A stretch of 64,000 nucleotides of DNA from assembly GCF_004917075.1 (NCBI RefSeq), contig NZ_SSYB01000004.1, positions 118,780 to 182,779 of the forward strand, read 5' to 3'. The position numbers were made by a program, and so were the translations under genes. Of the stretch, positions 26,073 through 33,444 are shown piece after piece (position 1 is the first letter of the stretch; the number at the start of each line of letters is the position of its first letter). Source of the stretch: Geomonas edaphica (GTDB lineage: Bacteria > Desulfobacterota > Desulfuromonadia > Geobacterales > Geobacteraceae). The notes beneath the pieces were generated by a model. It was not told the DNA's origin. It saw only the letters and a program-made list of their open reading frames with translations, and made no database searches.

Positions 26073-26972
26073 TCACCATGCGCCCGCCACTACAAACAGT
26101 TCAAGGCTGATCAAGTCATCCACGAAATGCATGCCAAGTCGCTCGAACAGCCTGCACGATCCGTAGCAGGCATTCCAGAGGGTACGATCGAGATCGAAGG
26201 CTGCATGAGCCTGGATGACGCCGTCATCTAGCGGAGCGATGGTCGCAGGGATGCTGATCTCCCGGGTGATATCTCTTATTTTCAACTTTCCTGTGACAAT
26301 CCCTTTGACTGCGTTTAACGAATTCTCTTCCCTGGTTTCCCATCCCGTCGAGGTGAACGAAGCTGTCGGAAAACGATCCACAGCGAAGAAATCGTCGGAT
26401 TTAAGGTGGCGGATCAGCACATCGCGCCAACCATCATCCAGCAGATCCAGATTGGATATGCTGGTCATGTCCAGCTCGATATGCCCTCGGGAGAGCTTTC
26501 CGTCCGTGATGGACAGTTCTCCCGCCTTGATGCCGATGCGGCCGTAGTGCCGTTTGTTCAGGTTTCGGCCGATCCACTCCAAGGTGCTTTTTTCTGTGTC
26601 GATCCGGTAGGCGCCATCCCGCAACCCCAATGGGGCCGCCTTTTCTTTTACCTCGAGCGGCAGTCCTTCCCTGCGCCAAGCGGCAAGCCCGCCGGCCAGC
26701 ACGGAGACCTTGGCGTAACCGGCTTGCTGAAGCCGTTCGTAGGCCAATTCGGCAGATCGGGTCGTGCCGGTGGCGTCGTAGAGGATCAGTTCCCGATTTC
26801 GATCAGGAACCAGTTCGGCAATCAGATCGAGAAAGGCAATCTCATAGACACAGGCGTTCAGGGCACCGGCCACATGGCAGACGGCATAATCCTCCGGCGT
26901 CATCACATCGATCACCACAGCACCTTTCTGGAGGCTCAGCATCATTTGGTTGGATGACAAGGTATGGCTCAT
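26073..26972 (-). CDS. Rhodanese-like domain fused to YceI-family lipid-binding domain
   Basis: 299 aa. Residues about 8-108 form a rhodanese-like domain (LQKGAVVIDVMTPEDYAVCHVAGALNA ... VLAGGLAAWRREGLPL). The active-site loop reads LILYDATGTTRSA: Asp66 stands where the catalytic Cys should be, so sulfur transfer is unlikely. Residues about 117-299 are a YceI domain (YRIDTEKSTLEWIGRN, GHIELDMTSISNLDLLDD, FPTASFTSTGW, GKLKIRDITREISIP), a lipocalin-like isoprenoid-binding barrel. No signal peptide, although YceI proteins are commonly periplasmic. The pairing is unusual; function unknown. Confidence 0.87.
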   Translation of the reverse strand: MSHTLSSNQMMLSLQKGAVVIDVMTPEDYAVCHVAGALNACVYEIAFLDLIAELVPDRNRELILYDATGTTRSAELAYERLQQAGYAKVSVLAGGLAAWRREGLPLEVKEKAAPLGLRDGAYRIDTEKSTLEWIGRNLNKRHYGRIGIKAGELSITDGKLSRGHIELDMTSISNLDLLDDGWRDVLIRHLKSDDFFAVDRFPTASFTSTGWETREENSLNAVKGIVTGKLKIRDITREISIPATIAPLDDGVIQAHAAFDLDRTLWNACYGSCRLFERLGMHFVDDLISLELFVVAGAW

Positions 26973-27002
26973 GGCACTCGCTCCTTCTCGCGCGATGTTA
27001 GA

Positions 27003-27119
27003 CTAGAACCTGTAGGTCAGCCAAGTCGTCACATAGTCAACATCCTCTCCGGGGCCTTTCTGTTTCAGGAAGGGGCCCGCAAAAAATGACCGTGAATTGC
27101 GGCGAACAGCAGGTGACAA
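27003..27119 (-). pseudogene. Stranded C-terminus of an outer-membrane beta-barrel protein
   Basis: Directly after the stop codon of the VIT-family gene, and in the same frame, 38 codons end in GEDVDYVTTWLTYRF followed by TAG. The alternating aromatic pattern and terminal Phe are the hallmark of an outer-membrane porin's last strand. No start or rest of a porin gene is present, so it looks like a remnant left by a deletion or insertion. Read directly from the minus strand. Confidence 0.6.
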
Positions 27120-27812
27120 TCAGACCGCCGTACCGAATATGGCGCCTATTGCCGCCGTGGCCGCCATCGCCAGGGCTCCCCACAAAGCAACACGAACTGC
27201 CCCGACAACAACGCTTGCCCCCCCGACTCGCGCGGCCAAAGCACCCAGAATCCCCAGACACAAAAGTGAGCCGCCTGCCACCACGGGAATGAAATAGGCA
27301 GATGGACTGAACAAGGCGATGAGTAGCGGCAAGGCTGCACCCACTGAAAAAGTTACTGCAGAGGCCAGTGCCGCCTGAAGGGGACGGGCGATGACTATTT
27401 CCGAAATTCCCAGTTCGTCGCGCGCATGTGCCTCTAGCGCATCGTGTGCCATAAGCTGCTCGGCGACCTGCCTGGCGAGCGAGGGATCAAGTCCTCTCCC
27501 GACATATATGGCCGCCAACTCCTGGCACTCAGTCACAATGTCCGTCTTAAGCTCACGTCGCTCACGGTCAAGGTCGGCCTTCTCGGTGTCTGACTGTGAA
27601 CTGACGGACACATACTCTCCCGCCGCCATCGACATGGCACCTGCCACCAAGCCCGCTACCCCCGCTAAGAACACATCACCGCGCACTGCGTTGGCGGCTG
27701 CCACCCCCACGACGAGGCTTGCAGTCGAAAGGATTCCGTCGTTTGCGCCAAGTACCGCTGCTCGCAGCCAACCGATCCGGGTTGCGTAGTGCTGCTCCAG
27801 ATGCTTAGGCAT
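27120..27812 (-). CDS. VIT1/CCC1-family transporter (iron/manganese type)
   Basis: 230 aa from ATG 27812 (AGGTGGGG just upstream). Seen: N-terminal HYATRIGWLRAAVLGANDGILSTASLVVGVAAA, the conserved first helix with GANDGI, GAMSMAAGEYVSVSSQSDTEKADL (metal-relay start), an acidic cytosolic segment, and three C-terminal membrane spans. The family exports Fe2+ or Mn2+ from the cytosol. The stop codon abuts a stranded porin tail. Confidence 0.88.
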   Translation of the reverse strand: MPKHLEQHYATRIGWLRAAVLGANDGILSTASLVVGVAAANAVRGDVFLAGVAGLVAGAMSMAAGEYVSVSSQSDTEKADLDRERRELKTDIVTECQELAAIYVGRGLDPSLARQVAEQLMAHDALEAHARDELGISEIVIARPLQAALASAVTFSVGAALPLLIALFSPSAYFIPVVAGGSLLCLGILGALAARVGGASVVVGAVRVALWGALAMAATAAIGAIFGTAV

Positions 27813-28216
27813 CTTCCCCACCTGTGGTTTTGTTATTGGTTCTATCGCGCGCCAAGGTCCTGGAGTTTCTAAGCGTGCCTGCCGTGCTTTCGAGCCGGAA
27901 CATAATAAGGGGGGCAGGCCGGGCGCCTATCCCCCCATGAGGGACACATCTAACTTTGGCGAAATACTAACTACGCTGAAAGCTTTCCGGCGAAACATAG
28001 AAGGTAACTGATATGGATTATACCATCCGTAAACCTGCAGTCGAGGTGGGTATGTATTCTGGACTCCGGGTCTTTGTAGCGATTTCTGACAAATGCTGCG
28101 TATCTGAACACTGTCTCATATCACCCAGCTTGACGCCTCTATTTGCGTGCTTGCCAAGAGGTGTTTTTGATATAATGAGAGCCTGAAGCAGAAGAAAACT
28201 CGGATGGAGGTGGGGC
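27813..28216. other. Intergenic region, no gene seen
   Basis: 404 bp between divergent genes. It holds GGGGGG/CCCCCC tracts near 27910-27935 and, at 28171-28176, TATAAT 41 bases before the next ATG, with TTGCCA only 14 bases further upstream. No credible reading frame or structured RNA recognised. Confidence 0.5.
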
Positions 28217-28675
28217 ATGAACATAGCAAAGACTGTCATCCGTTCTCTCTGTGTCCTATCGCTCGTCGCAAGTCTTTCCGGCGTAACACCAACTCTTGCG
28301 GCGAACGAAAACCCCGCGGGTGATCTGACTAAGGACTTGAAGGAAATGCCGGTACTAACCGGGGACACGTGGCTTACCCTTCAGCCTGAGGCGAAAATCA
28401 CTTTTGTATGGGGCATCGGACACGTGGTGACCATCGAGGAAAACGTGATCCAGCGACACCCCGAGCTAAAAAGACAGGGTTTCGCCGCGAAACTGGCGGA
28501 AGGCCTCCGTGGCGTTCCCATGGAGACCATAATCAAGGACATCGATGGTTACTATCTCAGCAATCCCGATGACCGCGATATTCCGGTCATGCGGGTGATC
28601 TGGACGCAGATCGTCAAACCTAAACTGAAAACAGGCATAGCCGACCAGCCGTTGGCCGGTTCAGGCGGACCATAG
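28217..28675 (+). CDS. Secreted protein, duplicated cassette copy A, first gene
   Basis: 152 aa with a signal peptide (IAKTVIRSLCVLSLVASLSGVTPTLAA). The mature part has FVWGIGHVVTIEENV and GLRGVPMETIIKDIDGYYLSNPDD, a short helical domain like Rap1a/Tai-type periplasmic helical proteins; the family is not firmly recognised. A second copy at 39320 has 12 differences in 152 residues (about 92% identity). GGAGGTGGGG precedes the ATG. Pairs with the small glycine-zipper lipoprotein 19 bp downstream. Confidence 0.8.
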   Translation: MNIAKTVIRSLCVLSLVASLSGVTPTLAANENPAGDLTKDLKEMPVLTGDTWLTLQPEAKITFVWGIGHVVTIEENVIQRHPELKRQGFAAKLAEGLRGVPMETIIKDIDGYYLSNPDDRDIPVMRVIWTQIVKPKLKTGIADQPLAGSGGP

Positions 28676-28694
28676 GCCGGCAAGGAGGCAGCGC

Positions 28695-28940
28695 ATGAGA
28701 GCTATGAGATATCTGGCCGTCGTGCTGCTGGTGGCATTTAGCTTTGGGTGTGTCGGAATGTCGCGCCAGCAGCAAAGTACATTAAGCGGTGGCGCCATAG
28801 GTGCCGGCGGCGGCGCGCTGTTAGGTGGGCTCACGGGCGGAAGCCCCGCAGTCGGTGCGATACTTGGTGGCGCAGCGGGCGCCCTGACAGGGTTCATCCT
28901 CGGAGACCCCAACTCCGGACACCGTTACCAGCGGCGCTGA
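28695..28940 (+). CDS. Glycine-zipper (YMGG-like) lipoprotein, cassette copy A
   Basis: 81 aa. Lipobox FSFGC after YLAVVLLVAF, then QQSTLSGGAIGAGGGALLGGLTGG and GAILGGAAGALTGFILGD, glycine-zipper membrane segments as in Slp/OsmB-like outer-membrane lipoproteins. Copy B (39798) differs mainly at TG/SH in the centre and one added C-terminal Gly. Confidence 0.85.
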   Translation: MRAMRYLAVVLLVAFSFGCVGMSRQQQSTLSGGAIGAGGGALLGGLTGGSPAVGAILGGAAGALTGFILGDPNSGHRYQRR

Positions 28941-29013
28941 GGCTGACGACACGGCCTGAACCATCCTCGGTGCACGAGGGCCGTGCCGACATAAAGAAGA
29001 GCAATAGACATAG

Positions 29014-29062
29014 AAAAGCCGGTCCCGGGTGCTCAAGCAGTTGCACCCAGGGACCGGCTTTT
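29014..29062. terminator. Terminator, cassette copy A
   Basis: AAAAGCCGGTCC pairs with GGACCGGCTTTT. The equivalent terminator in copy B lies between the lipoprotein gene and convergent rsgA. Confidence 0.9.
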
Positions 29063-29068
29063 GTCGCT

Positions 29069-29131
29069 TCAATCTTTCAACTGCTCCTTCACGGTCTTGA
29101 TGAACCGGCCGAAGGCCTTGTTCTTCTTCCA
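29069..29131 (-). pseudogene. Stranded 3' end of rsgA
   Basis: The last codons encode KAFGRFIKTVKEQLKD and a stop, matching the C-terminus of the intact RsgA at 40166 (KAFGRFIKSVKEQLKD). The match runs out within a few codons upstream, before the metQ end. It shows that cassette copy A was copied together with the end of the neighbouring rsgA gene. Confidence 0.85.
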
Positions 29132-29163
29132 ACGACCAGACCGTACCCGGCCGCTAGTCGAAG

Positions 29164-30015
29164 CTAGAACGCCGGGATGATCGCAGCCCCGTATTTCTCT
29201 TTGAGGAACTGCTTCAGCTCGGGGGACTGCAATGCCGCCACCAGCTTCTTGATATCCTCGCGCGTCTCCTCTCCCTTGCGCACCACGATGATGTTGGCGT
29301 AGGGAGATTTGGCGTCCTCGCGAGCGATCGCGCTCTGCGGGTCGATCTTCGCGTCCAGAATGAAGTTGGTGTTGATCACCGCGCCGTCGACGTCGGGAAG
29401 GGTACGGGTAAGCTGCGCAGCCTCGACCTCGACAAACTTGATGTTCTTCGGATTCTCCACGATGTCCTTCGGCGTCGCCTGGAAGTTGGAGATGCCCGGT
29501 TTCAGCTTGATGAGCCCCTGCTTCTCCAGGAGCGCCAGGGCGCGGTACTCGTTGGAGGGGTTGTTAGGAACCGCGATCTGCGCGCCGGTTTTCAGTTCGG
29601 CGACGCTCTTGATCTTATTCGAGTAGAGCCCCATCGGCTCCACGTGGATGCTGCCGGCCACGTGGAACTGGTAGTTCTTCTCCTTCACCACGGCCTCCAG
29701 GTAAGGGACGTGCTGGAAGTAGTTGGCGTCGATCTGCTTCTCGGCGAGCGCCGGGTTCAGCTGCACCTCGTCGTCGAAGGTCACCACTTCGAGGTTCACG
29801 CCCTGCTCCTTCAATTTGGGTACGACGAATTTGAGGATGTCGGCGTGCGGAACCACCGCCGCCCCTACCTTCAGGGTCTTTCCGGCCGTCGACGCCGCAC
29901 CTTCGGTGCCCTTACCGGCCTCACCTTCTTTTTTCTTGCAACCCACCGCGGCCACTACAACCAGTGCCAATGCGACCAAGGCGAGGCTCAGCCTGCCGTT
30001 AAATCTGTTCATCAT
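29164..30015 (-). CDS. metQ: Methionine ABC transporter substrate-binding lipoprotein MetQ
   Basis: 283 aa from ATG 30015, GGAGG upstream. Lipoprotein signal RLSLALVALALVVVAAVGC with Cys near residue 26, then NlpA-family domain: LKVGAAVVPHADILKFV, FDDEVQLNPALAEKQIDANYFQHVPYLE, AVPNNPSNEYRALALLEKQGLI and GAVINTNFILDA. Binds methionine outside the inner membrane. Third gene of metN-metI-metQ. Confidence 0.93.
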   Translation of the reverse strand: MMNRFNGRLSLALVALALVVVAAVGCKKKEGEAGKGTEGAASTAGKTLKVGAAVVPHADILKFVVPKLKEQGVNLEVVTFDDEVQLNPALAEKQIDANYFQHVPYLEAVVKEKNYQFHVAGSIHVEPMGLYSNKIKSVAELKTGAQIAVPNNPSNEYRALALLEKQGLIKLKPGISNFQATPKDIVENPKNIKFVEVEAAQLTRTLPDVDGAVINTNFILDAKIDPQSAIAREDAKSPYANIIVVRKGEETREDIKKLVAALQSPELKQFLKEKYGAAIIPAF

Positions 30016-30047
30016 CTTTGTGTTCCTCCGTTTGGATATAAGGCCCT

Positions 30048-30716
30048 TTAGCCGAGCCGGTGTTGGTTTCTGTTGATCCGTCGCGCCAGTCGATCGCCGC
30101 TCCACTGCACCCCCTGGACAAAGATGACCAGAATGAGAACGGTCGCAAACATGACGTCCTCACGGTAGCGCATGTAGCCGTAACGGATGGCGAGGCTGCC
30201 GAGCCCCCCGGCCCCGATGGCTCCTGCGGTCGCCGTGAACCCGGTTATGGTGATCACCGCGAGGGTCAGCCCAAGCACAAGCGACGAGAGCGCCTCAGGA
30301 ATCAGTACCTTCCGCACGATCTGCAGCGGAGTGGCCCCCATGGCAAGGGCAGCTTCCACCTTGCCGCGGTCAACCTCCTTCAAGCTGTTCTCTATGATGC
30401 GGGCGAGAAAAGGGGCGGCGGCGATGGAGAGCGGAACGGCGGCGGCCGTAGCTCCCAGCGTGGTCCCCACCAGAAAGCGAGACAGCGGCAGCAGCAGCAC
30501 GATCATGATTATGAAGGGGAAGGAGCGGGTAATGTTGATCACGGTGCCGAGGACGCGGTTCAGCCGCGGGGACTCCAGGACGTGGCCGGTCGAGGTGATG
30601 ACAACCAGCACCCCGAGAGGGAGTCCCAGCACGACGGCGGCGACGGTGGACAACACCACCATGTAAAGGGTTTCTCCGAAGCCGGTCAACAGCATCGGTA
30701 TCAGGTCTTCGTTCAT
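30048..30716 (-). CDS. metI: Methionine ABC transporter permease MetI
   Basis: 222 aa from ATG 30716, GGAGGTGG upstream. Five membrane spans; ETLYMVVLSTVAAVVLGLPLGVLV start, EVDRGKVEAALAMGATPLQIVRKVLIPEAL coupling (EAA) loop, and GAIGAGGLGSLAIRYGYMRY typical of MetI. Forms the channel with MetN below. Confidence 0.95.
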   Translation of the reverse strand: MNEDLIPMLLTGFGETLYMVVLSTVAAVVLGLPLGVLVVITSTGHVLESPRLNRVLGTVINITRSFPFIIMIVLLLPLSRFLVGTTLGATAAAVPLSIAAAPFLARIIENSLKEVDRGKVEAALAMGATPLQIVRKVLIPEALSSLVLGLTLAVITITGFTATAGAIGAGGLGSLAIRYGYMRYREDVMFATVLILVIFVQGVQWSGDRLARRINRNQHRLG

Positions 30717-30737
30717 CGTTACCACCTCCTCTCCTCT

Positions 30738-31502
30738 CTAGATGCCGGCGCCGGAGCCCTGCAGCAGTGTGCTGTGTTCCAGGAAAAGTCTCATGGTCGC
30801 GCTGGAGGGCGCAGAGAATACCGCATCCACCGGCCCGGACTCGACGATCTCGCCGCGGTCCAGGACCGCCACCTTCCCGCAGATCTGCCGGATCACGCTC
30901 ATTTCGTGGGTAATGAGGACGATGGTGAGGCCAAGCTTGCGATTGATGTCGGCCAGCAGTTCGAGGATGGACCTGGTCGTCTGCGGGTCGAGCGCCGAGG
31001 TGGCCTCATCGCTTAGGAGCACTTCAGGGTGGTTGGCAAGGGCGCGGGCGATGCCGACCCGCTGCTTCTGCCCACCAGACAACTGCGCCGGATAGCTGCC
31101 GGCCTTATCGGATAGCCCGACCAGATCAAGAATCTCCGCGACCCGCCGCGTGATCTCCTTACGGGGGAAGCCGGCCAACTCGAGTGGGAAGGCGACGTTG
31201 CCCTGCACCGTCCTCGAATCGAGCAGGTTGAAGTGCTGGAAGATCATGCCGATCTTTTTGCGGGCATCCCGCAACTCGTGTGTTGCCAGCCCGGTGATCT
31301 CCCTTCCGTCAATGACGATGCTGCCGCTGTCCGGCTCTTCGAGGCGGTTCAGGCAGCGGATCAATGTGGACTTCCCCGCTCCGCTCAGGCCTATGATGCC
31401 GAAGATGTCCCCTTTTTTCACCTGCAGGGTCACGTCGCGCAGCGCGTGATACGATCCTCGCGGCGTATGGTACTGTTTGTTCAGGCTGTCGATGGTAATC
31501 AC
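30738..31502 (-). CDS. metN: Methionine ABC transporter ATPase MetN
   Basis: About 254 aa. Seen: Walker [15 protein letters not shown]-loop [13 protein letters not shown], signature [15 protein letters not shown], Walker [14 protein letters not shown]-loop ITHEMSVI. The C-terminal methionine-sensing ACT (NIL) domain of E. coli MetN (343 aa) is absent. I take the GTG at 31502 ([10 protein letters not shown] next); a GTG nine codons earlier is open but has no ribosome-binding site. Confidence 0.92.
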   Translation of the reverse strand: MITIDSLNKQYHTPRGSYHALRDVTLQVKKGDIFGIIGLSGAGKSTLIRCLNRLEEPDSGSIVIDGREITGLATHELRDARKKIGMIFQHFNLLDSRTVQGNVAFPLELAGFPRKEITRRVAEILDLVGLSDKAGSYPAQLSGGQKQRVGIARALANHPEVLLSDEATSALDPQTTRSILELLADINRKLGLTIVLITHEMSVIRQICGKVAVLDRGEIVESGPVDAVFSAPSSATMRLFLEHSTLLQGSGAGI

Positions 31503-31585
31503 TTGCCCCCCGTGACTGCGGGCTGACACAAAAAAGATGGCAAGGGAGCTTTCTTACACCTCCAGCTCTCTGTCCAGCTTCCGGC

Positions 31586-31644
31586 GTCTCCGACTTAAAC
31601 TTTTAACTTCGGAGACTTATATCAAATTTGACAGGAGAACTCAA
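31586..31644 (-). promoter_or_regulatory. metNIQ promoter with overlapping inverted repeat
   Basis: On the minus strand: TTGAGT (31644-31639), 17-bp spacer, TATAAG (31621-31616). Overlapping the last base of the -10 and covering the transcription start is GTCTCCGA-N15-TCGGAGAC (31586-31616), a perfect 8-bp inverted repeat that could be a repressor operator or a 5' hairpin. It does not match a SAM riboswitch or a MetJ box. Confidence 0.65.
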
Positions 31645-31789
31645 CTTTTAATCATAGCATAGTCCCTCTTCAGCGGCGTGATTTAGCGCCGTCCCGCGAA
31701 GGTGCGCCCGCGGCTCGACCACGTGCAACATCGTTTGGCGGCAAAAACGGCGCCCCAAAGGCGTGACAGCCGCGATGACTGCGGAGCGG

Positions 31790-32083
31790 CTATCCAAATC
31801 CTCCCGCTTTGGTCTCCTTGAATTCTCTGTACTTAAAAACCCTACCATGGACATCAACAATGGCGGTAAGTTTGATATCACAGTGCATCTCGAGTTCTTG
31901 CAGTTGTTCGATCGCATAGTCTCCTACCGCGTCCTGCAGTTCACTTATCGTGAAAAACAATGACAAACCTTCATCAAATTCTTCATTCGTTACACTATCA
32001 GACCATTTCATAAACTTCCGGCGCTCGCTTGGCGGCAGCTTCCTCGCCATGATTTCCGTGAGAATGGATTTGCTTCCTGCCAT
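31790..32083 (-). CDS. Small protein of unknown function
   Basis: 97 aa, mixed charge, with KLPPSERRKFMKWSDSVTNEEFDEGLSLFF and a C-terminal KLTAIVDVHGRVFKYREFKE. No signal peptide. GGGGAGGA precedes the ATG. Not recognised. It is divergent from the cfa-like gene; the 31650-31789 stretch after it holds nothing I can support. Confidence 0.55.
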   Translation of the reverse strand: MAGSKSILTEIMARKLPPSERRKFMKWSDSVTNEEFDEGLSLFFTISELQDAVGDYAIEQLQELEMHCDIKLTAIVDVHGRVFKYREFKETKAGGFG

Positions 32084-32224
32084 ACCGTCCTCCCCTAATA
32101 TTCAGTTGACTTCCGCTGTTTGATGCGGTGCCCGCTTCCGAATCGACTGGTGACGGGTCGCCATGGTGGAAAACCGCACTTCTCACGTTAAACTTTAACA
32201 ACAATTTCATTCCAGGAGGATGCC

Positions 32225-33403
32225 ATGCTCAAATCTTCCTCAGCTTCATACATACGGAGCTATGACAGAGCAATCAGACTGATTCAGAGGCATCTGGGCG
32301 ACAGAATCAGTATACCATTCCGCCTCCAACTGCAGGGTTGTTCTTACCAATTCGGCGACGCCCCCCCGTTAATCTCATTCACGATCAACGACCGCAACGG
32401 GTTGGCTGCGCTTTGCAGTTTCGATGAGCTTAAGTTCTGTGAAGCATACATGTCCGGCAGCATCGATATCGAAGGGGACATGCTGCAGCTCCCGGGTTTC
32501 AGAAGCATCTTGACCGACAGGCATGTACTCGACTATCTGTTGAGCAGGATGCTTCCATTGTTCATCGGCCAGACGCACACAAACCAAAAGGCCATTGCAC
32601 GCCACTACGAGCGCGATGAGGACTTTTTCCTTACCTTCATGGACGCAACCCGCTGCTATTCGCAGGCGGTGTTCGAGCGGGATGACGAAAAACTGGAGAC
32701 CGCCCAGTTACGAAAACTCGAATTTGCCCTTTCCTCCTGTCTTGTGAAGCCGGGGGATCGGGTCCTCGATGTAGGTGGAGGATGGGGAACCTTTACGGAA
32801 TATGCCGGCAAACGCGGAATCCGCGTCACCTCGCTGACAATTTCCGGACAGTCCGAGCAGTATATCAAGGATGTAATTCTGAAGTTCGAACTCCCCTGCA
32901 AGGTGATTTATCAGGATTTTTTCGACCACGCAGCAACCGAGTCCTACGATGCCATCGTCATTCTGGGTGTAATGGAACACCTCTCGGATTACCATGCCGT
33001 TATGCGGCAGTTCCGGAAGTTGCTGAAGCCTGGTGGAAGGGTGTATCTGGATGCCAGCGCCTATAGGGAAAAGTATTCAAAGCCTACTTTCATCTCACGG
33101 CACGTTTTCCCGGGCAATCACTCCTATTTCTGCTTGCGCGAGTTCATAAAGGAAGTTGATAAAACCGAATTTGAGGTCATGTCCGTCCACAATGATCGTC
33201 ATAGCTACTACCTTACCTGTAAGGCATGGGCGGAAAACCTTGATGCTGCCAAAGATGTCATTGTGGAGCGCTGGGGAGAAAGGCTCTACCGTACGTTCAG
33301 ACTTTACCTATGGGGCTCCGCTCATTCTTTCTTAAACCACGGATTGGAAGCCTACAGGGTGGTGTTGGAACGACCGGCCGAGGCGAACTTGCGTCGTCAG
33401 TAG
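32225..33403 (+). CDS. Cyclopropane-fatty-acyl-phospholipid synthase family methyltransferase
   Basis: 392 aa. N-terminal CFA domain with FDELKFCEAYMSGSIDIEGDM (the AYMxGxxxIEGD motif), then class I methyltransferase: KPGDRVLDVGGGWGTFTEYA (SAM loop), VTSLTISGQSEQYI, QDFFD and VMEHLSDYHAVMRQFRKLLKPGG. CFA synthases cyclopropanate membrane acyl chains; the sequence is closer to generic family members than to E. coli Cfa, so another lipid methylation is possible. AGGAGG precedes the ATG. Confidence 0.87.
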   Translation: MLKSSSASYIRSYDRAIRLIQRHLGDRISIPFRLQLQGCSYQFGDAPPLISFTINDRNGLAALCSFDELKFCEAYMSGSIDIEGDMLQLPGFRSILTDRHVLDYLLSRMLPLFIGQTHTNQKAIARHYERDEDFFLTFMDATRCYSQAVFERDDEKLETAQLRKLEFALSSCLVKPGDRVLDVGGGWGTFTEYAGKRGIRVTSLTISGQSEQYIKDVILKFELPCKVIYQDFFDHAATESYDAIVILGVMEHLSDYHAVMRQFRKLLKPGGRVYLDASAYREKYSKPTFISRHVFPGNHSYFCLREFIKEVDKTEFEVMSVHNDRHSYYLTCKAWAENLDAAKDVIVERWGERLYRTFRLYLWGSAHSFLNHGLEAYRVVLERPAEANLRRQ

Positions 33404-33444
33404 CGTGCCCCCCCGGTTATGAGGAGCGTTGGCGCACCGGGGCG

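Noticed and set aside
25821..28940. Genomic island integrated at tRNA-Ser
   Set aside because: No integrase gene and no second copy of the tRNA 3' end was seen downstream in the window.
31530..31650. SAM riboswitch upstream of metN
   Set aside because: The conserved S-box core is missing; only a promoter and an 8-bp inverted repeat are visible.
31648..31789. Possible coding remnant after the 97-aa gene (minus strand)
   Set aside because: Short open frame without similarity I can recognise and without a ribosome-binding site.
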